Made by a program: the position numbers and the translations under genes. Of a DNA stretch of 9,397 bases, positions 7,389 through 9,397 are shown piece after piece. Location of the stretch: assembly GCA_017395885.1 (NCBI GenBank), contig JAFQNM010000196.1, positions 1-9,397 on the forward strand, given 5' to 3'. The DNA is from Clostridia bacterium. Its GTDB lineage: Bacteria > Bacillota > Clostridia > Oscillospirales > CAG-272. The number at the start of each line of letters is the position of its first letter. Within the stretch, counting starts at the first letter, position 1. The notes under the pieces were generated by a model. The model had not been told where the DNA came from and ran no database searches. It saw nothing but the letters and a program-made list of their open reading frames with translations.

Positions 7389-7989
7389 AAAGTGGCTCAA
7401 AATCTGATGCGGGATGCTTACATATGGGGCAAACATAATCCTCCGGCAGCTCTTCTCCCTCATAAACGTATCCGCATATCTTGCACACATAACCCTTCTT
7501 TTTTGACGTTTCAGGCTTTGGCTTGATATGTTTGAAGTAATAGTCATAGGTAACGCTGGGGTCATCGGAAAGCTTTTTTGCCTCGGTAACATCGCAAATA
7601 AACATCGTATGCGTACCAAGATCAACAGTATCTATAACATCAGCCGAAATATATGCATTTGAATACTCTGTCAGATAGCAGATTCCGTTCTCACTTCTGT
7701 TATACTTTCCGCTCTGCACCTTCTCCTCCTGAAAGCCGCTGACAAAGCCAAACTGCTTTATCACATCAAAGCTTACGTCCTCTGTGAGAACTGAAATATT
7801 GAGCTTTCGCGTTTTGTATATTAACATATGAGTCAGGTTATCCTTATTAACGGTAACGCTGATTCTTAAAGGATCCTGCGTAACCTGCTGGGCTGTGTTA
7901 ATTATGCATGCGTTATCCTTATCATTGTTTCTTGCCCAAAGAACAAAAAGGCCGTAGCTGAGCTTGAAGATCGCAGTATTATCTATCAT
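7387..7989 (-). CDS. Hrb-type flavin reductase-rubredoxin fusion
   Basis: Two-domain redox protein of 200 residues. Residues 1 to about 155 form a flavin reductase-like FMN-binding domain that opens with the typical [20 protein letters not shown] (10-29) and [11 protein letters not shown] (30-40). A charged linker ([10 protein letters not shown]) joins it to a rubredoxin domain (166-200) with four iron-binding cysteines: C169-x2-C172 and C187-x2-C190. Both pairs are in the usual YxCxxCGYxY and YVCPxC settings. The same domain order is known in Moorella high-molecular-weight rubredoxin (Hrb), which accepts electrons from NAD(P)H and passes them to the flavodiiron protein FprA for oxygen or NO reduction. 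No FprA or other partner lies in the window. The start has a GGGGGAG (7997-8003) ribosome binding site in the mRNA sense. No strong promoter is visible directly upstream. Confidence 0.92.
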   Translation of the reverse strand: MIDNTAIFKLSYGLFVLWARNNDKDNACIINTAQQVTQDPLRISVTVNKDNLTHMLIYKTRKLNISVLTEDVSFDVIKQFGFVSGFQEEKVQSGKYNRSENGICYLTEYSNAYISADVIDTVDLGTHTMFICDVTEAKKLSDDPSVTYDYYFKHIKPKPETSKKKGYVCKICGYVYEGEELPEDYVCPICKHPASDFEPL

Positions 7990-8109
7990 ATTTTCTCTCC
8001 CCCTTTTCTTTCATAATTTACCCGTAGGACTGAAATTATGCAAGAAATAAATTGTAAAATTATATTGACAAAGCTGATTGAATGTGGTAATATTATTAGG
8101 CACGTTTGA
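7990..8109. other. Divergent intergenic region between the rubredoxin gene and tRNA-Lys
   Basis: This stretch holds the leader of the minus-strand flavin reductase-rubredoxin gene and the promoter of the plus-strand tRNA. On the minus strand a TATAAT is present at 8064-8059, but no acceptable -35 box lies 16-18 nt upstream of it, so a local promoter for the rubredoxin gene is uncertain. The A+T-rich run 8043-8064 before the tRNA -35 box could act as an UP element. No protein gene is seen here. Confidence 0.5.
8065..8093 (+). promoter_or_regulatory. Strong SigA-type promoter of tRNA-Lys
   Basis: TTGACA (8065-8070) and TAATAT (8088-8093) are separated by exactly 17 bases. The -35 box is perfect and the -10 box differs at one position. 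Transcription should begin near 8100, leaving a leader of about ten bases before the mature tRNA, which fits RNase P processing. An A+T-rich stretch lies just upstream. Confidence 0.88.
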
Positions 8110-8185
8110 GACCCATTAGCTCAGCTGGCAGAGCACATGACTTTTAATCATGGTGTCCGGAGTTCGATTCTCCGATGGGTCACCA
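8110..8185 (+). tRNA. tRNA-Lys (anticodon UUU)
   Basis: Complete 76-nt cloverleaf. The acceptor stem GACCCAT (8110-8116) pairs with ATGGGTC (8175-8181), followed by discriminator A8182 and an encoded CCA (8183-8185). The D arm is GCTC/GAGC, and the anticodon stem is CATGA/TCATG with loop CTTTTAA and anticodon TTT at 8143-8145. The T arm is CGGAG/CTCCG around the loop TTCGATT. All stems are fully paired. It reads AAA and AAG codons by the usual rules for UUU. The gene stands alone, with its own promoter and terminator. Confidence 0.98.
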
Positions 8186-8187
8186 TA

Positions 8188-8221
8188 ATCCCGAGCACAC
8201 AGTGTTCGGGATATTTTGTTT
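8188..8221 (+). terminator. Intrinsic terminator of tRNA-Lys
   Basis: An 11-bp stem with one G-U pair, ATCCCGAGCAC (8188-8198) with GTGTTCGGGAT (8202-8212), has a 3-nt loop and is followed by ATTTTGTTT. It begins two bases after the tRNA CCA end. On the minus strand the hairpin is followed by TATGGTGACC, without a T-run, so it should not stop transcription coming from the right. Confidence 0.88.
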
Positions 8222-8223
8222 AT

Positions 8224-8256
8224 AACCGCCTGACGGAATTATACCATCAGGCGGTT
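8224..8256. repeat. Imperfect inverted repeat centred on a minus-strand -10 box
   Basis: On the minus strand the arms are AACCGCCTGATGG and CCGTCAGGCGGTT, 13 bp each with one T/G position (a G-U pair in RNA), and the 7-nt loop is TATAATT. The outer 10 bp (8224-8233 with 8247-8256) are perfect. Neither strand shows a good T-run after it, so a plain terminator is unlikely. It could be an operator overlapping the promoter, or a copy of a dispersed palindromic element. It starts three bases after the tRNA terminator tail. Confidence 0.85.
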
Positions 8257-8266
8257 GATTTGTCAA
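8238..8266 (-). promoter_or_regulatory. Perfect consensus SigA promoter directed leftward, antisense to tRNA-Lys
   Basis: On the minus strand TTGACA (8266-8261) and TATAAT (8243-8238) are both perfect, with a 17-bp spacer. The -35 box lies four bases beyond the stop codon of the short-chain dehydrogenase gene. The predicted start is near 8231, inside the left arm of the inverted repeat. The first protein gene downstream is the flavin reductase-rubredoxin gene (start 7989), which would have a leader of about 240 nt containing antisense tRNA-Lys. Activity is inferred from sequence only. Confidence 0.75.
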
Positions 8267-8270
8267 GCTA

Positions 8271-8987
8271 TCAGATACACCAGCCGCCGTCTACCGCAAT
8301 GCATTGACCGTTTATATAAGAAGCGCTGTCAGAAGCAAGAAATGCGATAAGCTCTGCCACTTCTTCAGCCCTTCCAAGACGCCCTGCAGGTATCTCATCG
8401 CAGATCTCCCTGAGAGCTTCATCATCAAAGCATTTATTCATATCTGTATCAATTATGCCCGGTTCAACACAGTTAACTGTTATACCCGAGGGGGCCAGCT
8501 CCTTTGCAAGAGCCATTGTAAGTCCTCTAACTCCTGCCTTTGAGGCGCTGTATGCAACCTCGCAGGAGGCTCCGCACCTTCCCCACACGCTGCCTACGGT
8601 GATTATCCTTCCCCAATGCTCCTTCACCATAATACGGGACACTTCTCTGCAAAGATAAAATGAAGCGGAAAGGTTTGTATCCATAATTCTTCTCCATTCA
8701 CCGTCGTCTGTATCGCATATCTGTGCAATATGAGAAACTCCGGCATTGGAGACCAAAACATCTATACCGCCAAGATACTCAAATGAAGTTTCCACAGCAA
8801 GCCTTGCTTCATCGGGATTCGACACGTCACCCTTGACAGAAAATGCTCCTGTTTTTTCACAAAGCTCTGCTGCTTTATTATCATTACTTCTGTAAATAAA
8901 TGCAACCTTGTATCCAAGAGATGCAAATTTTTCTACCGTTGCAGCTCCGATCCCTCTGCTGCCACCGGATATCAGGACTCTTTTCAT
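8271..8987 (-). CDS. FabG-like short-chain dehydrogenase/reductase, possibly EF-P 5-aminopentanone reductase (YmfI-like)
   Basis: Classical SDR oxidoreductase of 238 residues with a Rossmann fold. The cofactor motif SGGSRGIG is at 7-14, Asp54 (GDVSNP) contacts the adenine side, and NAG is at 81-83. The catalytic set is Asn105, Ser133, Tyr146 and Lys150 in YSASK, with EPGIIDTD at 175-182. Tyr32-Arg33-Ser34 after strand 2 favours NADP(H). Most such genes are labelled 3-oxoacyl-ACP reductase, but no other fatty acid synthesis gene is present. The stretch GSVWGRCGASCEVAYSASK (132-150) resembles, from memory, the YmfI subfamily that reduces the 5-aminopentanone modification of elongation factor P; this is a candidate assignment only. 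Its ATG overlaps the stop of the upstream gene as ATGA, and GAGGAGT (9004-8998) is a good ribosome binding site. Confidence 0.9.
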   Translation of the reverse strand: MKRVLISGGSRGIGAATVEKFASLGYKVAFIYRSNDNKAAELCEKTGAFSVKGDVSNPDEARLAVETSFEYLGGIDVLVSNAGVSHIAQICDTDDGEWRRIMDTNLSASFYLCREVSRIMVKEHWGRIITVGSVWGRCGASCEVAYSASKAGVRGLTMALAKELAPSGITVNCVEPGIIDTDMNKCFDDEALREICDEIPAGRLGRAEEVAELIAFLASDSASYINGQCIAVDGGWCI

Positions 8988-9397
8988 ACTAAAACCGACT
9001 CCTCACAGTTTGTTTTACTTATCACCGATGCCGCTGCTTCATCTGATCTTTCACTATCAGCTGCACAGGCAAGCATAAGCTTTATCCTGTTTTCCTGATT
9101 GATCTTGGTTGCACCGGGGTCATAATCCACGGCAACAATATTAACGCCGGGATTCCTTTCCTTTATGGGCTTCATCATTCCCTTGCCCACGATATGATTA
9201 GGCAGGCAACCAAACGGCTGTACGCATATTATATTCTTAAAGCCGGCATCTATAAGCTCAAGCATTTCTGCAGGAAGAAGCCATCCCTCACCCATTTTTG
9301 TTCCGGCTCCTATATAACCGTCTATAAGAGAGAAGGTATGATCAAAGGGTGTGGGAGGTGTGAAGCTGCTGTTTTTCTTTATAGCCTTTATGAGATC
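8984..9397 (-). CDS. Acyl-CoA dehydratase activase-related protein, C-terminal end (5' partial)
   Basis: The frame runs without a stop to the right edge, giving 137 visible residues; the true start lies outside the window. The Met at 9295 is internal, because the recognisable sequence continues before it (TPPTPFDHTF, then DGYIGAGTK). The stretch GEGWLLPAEMLELIDAGFKN is followed by ICVQPFGCLPNHIVGKGMMK and IVAVDYDPGATKINQENRIK. It is typical of the C-terminal part of the very large clostridial proteins that fuse 2-hydroxyacyl-CoA dehydratase activator (BcrAD/BadFG ATPase) and dehydratase-like domains. The Cys in QPFGCLPNH may be an iron-sulphur ligand. The physiological substrate of these giant proteins is not known. 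It is translationally coupled to the short-chain dehydrogenase gene by ATGA. Confidence 0.82.
   Translation of the reverse strand, partial: DLIKAIKKNSSFTPPTPFDHTFSLIDGYIGAGTKMGEGWLLPAEMLELIDAGFKNIICVQPFGCLPNHIVGKGMMKPIKERNPGVNIVAVDYDPGATKINQENRIKLMLACAADSERSDEAAASVISKTNCEESVLV

Noticed and set aside
7293..7625. Minus-strand frame overlapping the terminator and the rubredoxin gene
   Set aside because: It crosses a strong bidirectional terminator and overlaps the well-supported rubredoxin domain in another frame.
8110..8185. tRNA-Lys as an integration site of a mobile element
   Set aside because: No integrase gene and no direct repeat of the tRNA 3' end are seen within the window on either side.
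8148..8186. Short minus-strand frame of 12 codons opposite the 3' half of tRNA-Lys
   Set aside because: Antisense copies of tRNA genes often give such short frames. There is no ribosome binding site and no protein-like pattern.
8224..8256. The palindrome as a simple intrinsic terminator of the dehydrogenase gene
   Set aside because: On the minus strand it is followed by ATAAACAAAA rather than a T-run, and its loop is a perfect -10 box, which fits a promoter element better.

Overview
The window looks like an ordinary chromosomal segment of a spore-forming, anaerobic Gram-positive bacterium, most likely a Clostridia member close to Oscillospirales/Ruminococcaceae. This rests on gene content and order (lon-engB, scpAB, the DUF2953/GerW sporulation pair, a D,D-carboxypeptidase, an RluB-type synthase), an Hrb-type flavin reductase-rubredoxin typical of anaerobes, and moderate GC. 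The taxon is inferred and was not tested by search.

Bases 1-7354 are a nearly gapless plus-strand gene train. It begins with the C-terminal half of the Lon protease (cut by the window edge), followed by the ribosome-assembly GTPase EngB, a site-2-type membrane protease (M50), the condensin subunits ScpA and ScpB, a DUF2953 membrane-anchored protein (YtfI-like), the spore protein GerW (YtfJ), a secreted D-Ala-D-Ala carboxypeptidase, an RluB-family pseudouridine synthase and a small GNAT-like protein. Gaps are mostly 1-25 nt, with ATGA or 14-nt overlaps, so most of it is probably co-transcribed. The order scpA-scpB-...-dac-rluB parallels the Bacillus subtilis scpA-scpB-ypuI-dacB-spmAB-rluB locus, with the ytfI-ytfJ pair in the middle. 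A strong hairpin at 7355-7378 ends the train and also serves the convergent gene on the other strand.

Bases 7387-7989 (minus) encode the Hrb-type flavin reductase-rubredoxin fusion. Bases 7990-8270 hold no protein gene. They contain a strong SigA promoter, a tRNA-Lys(UUU) gene with encoded CCA and its terminator on the plus strand. Next to these lies a minus-strand element in which a perfect consensus promoter (TTGACA, 17 nt, TATAAT) is built into a long inverted repeat whose loop is the -10 box. That promoter points antisense through the tRNA gene towards the rubredoxin gene, and it is the most unusual thing in the window.

Bases 8271-9397 (minus) carry a two-gene ATGA-coupled unit: the C-terminal end of a large acyl-CoA dehydratase activase-related protein (cut by the window edge), then a FabG-like short-chain dehydrogenase that may be the EF-P 5-aminopentanone reductase (YmfI-like). 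I see no CRISPR array, insertion sequence, phage gene or defence system.
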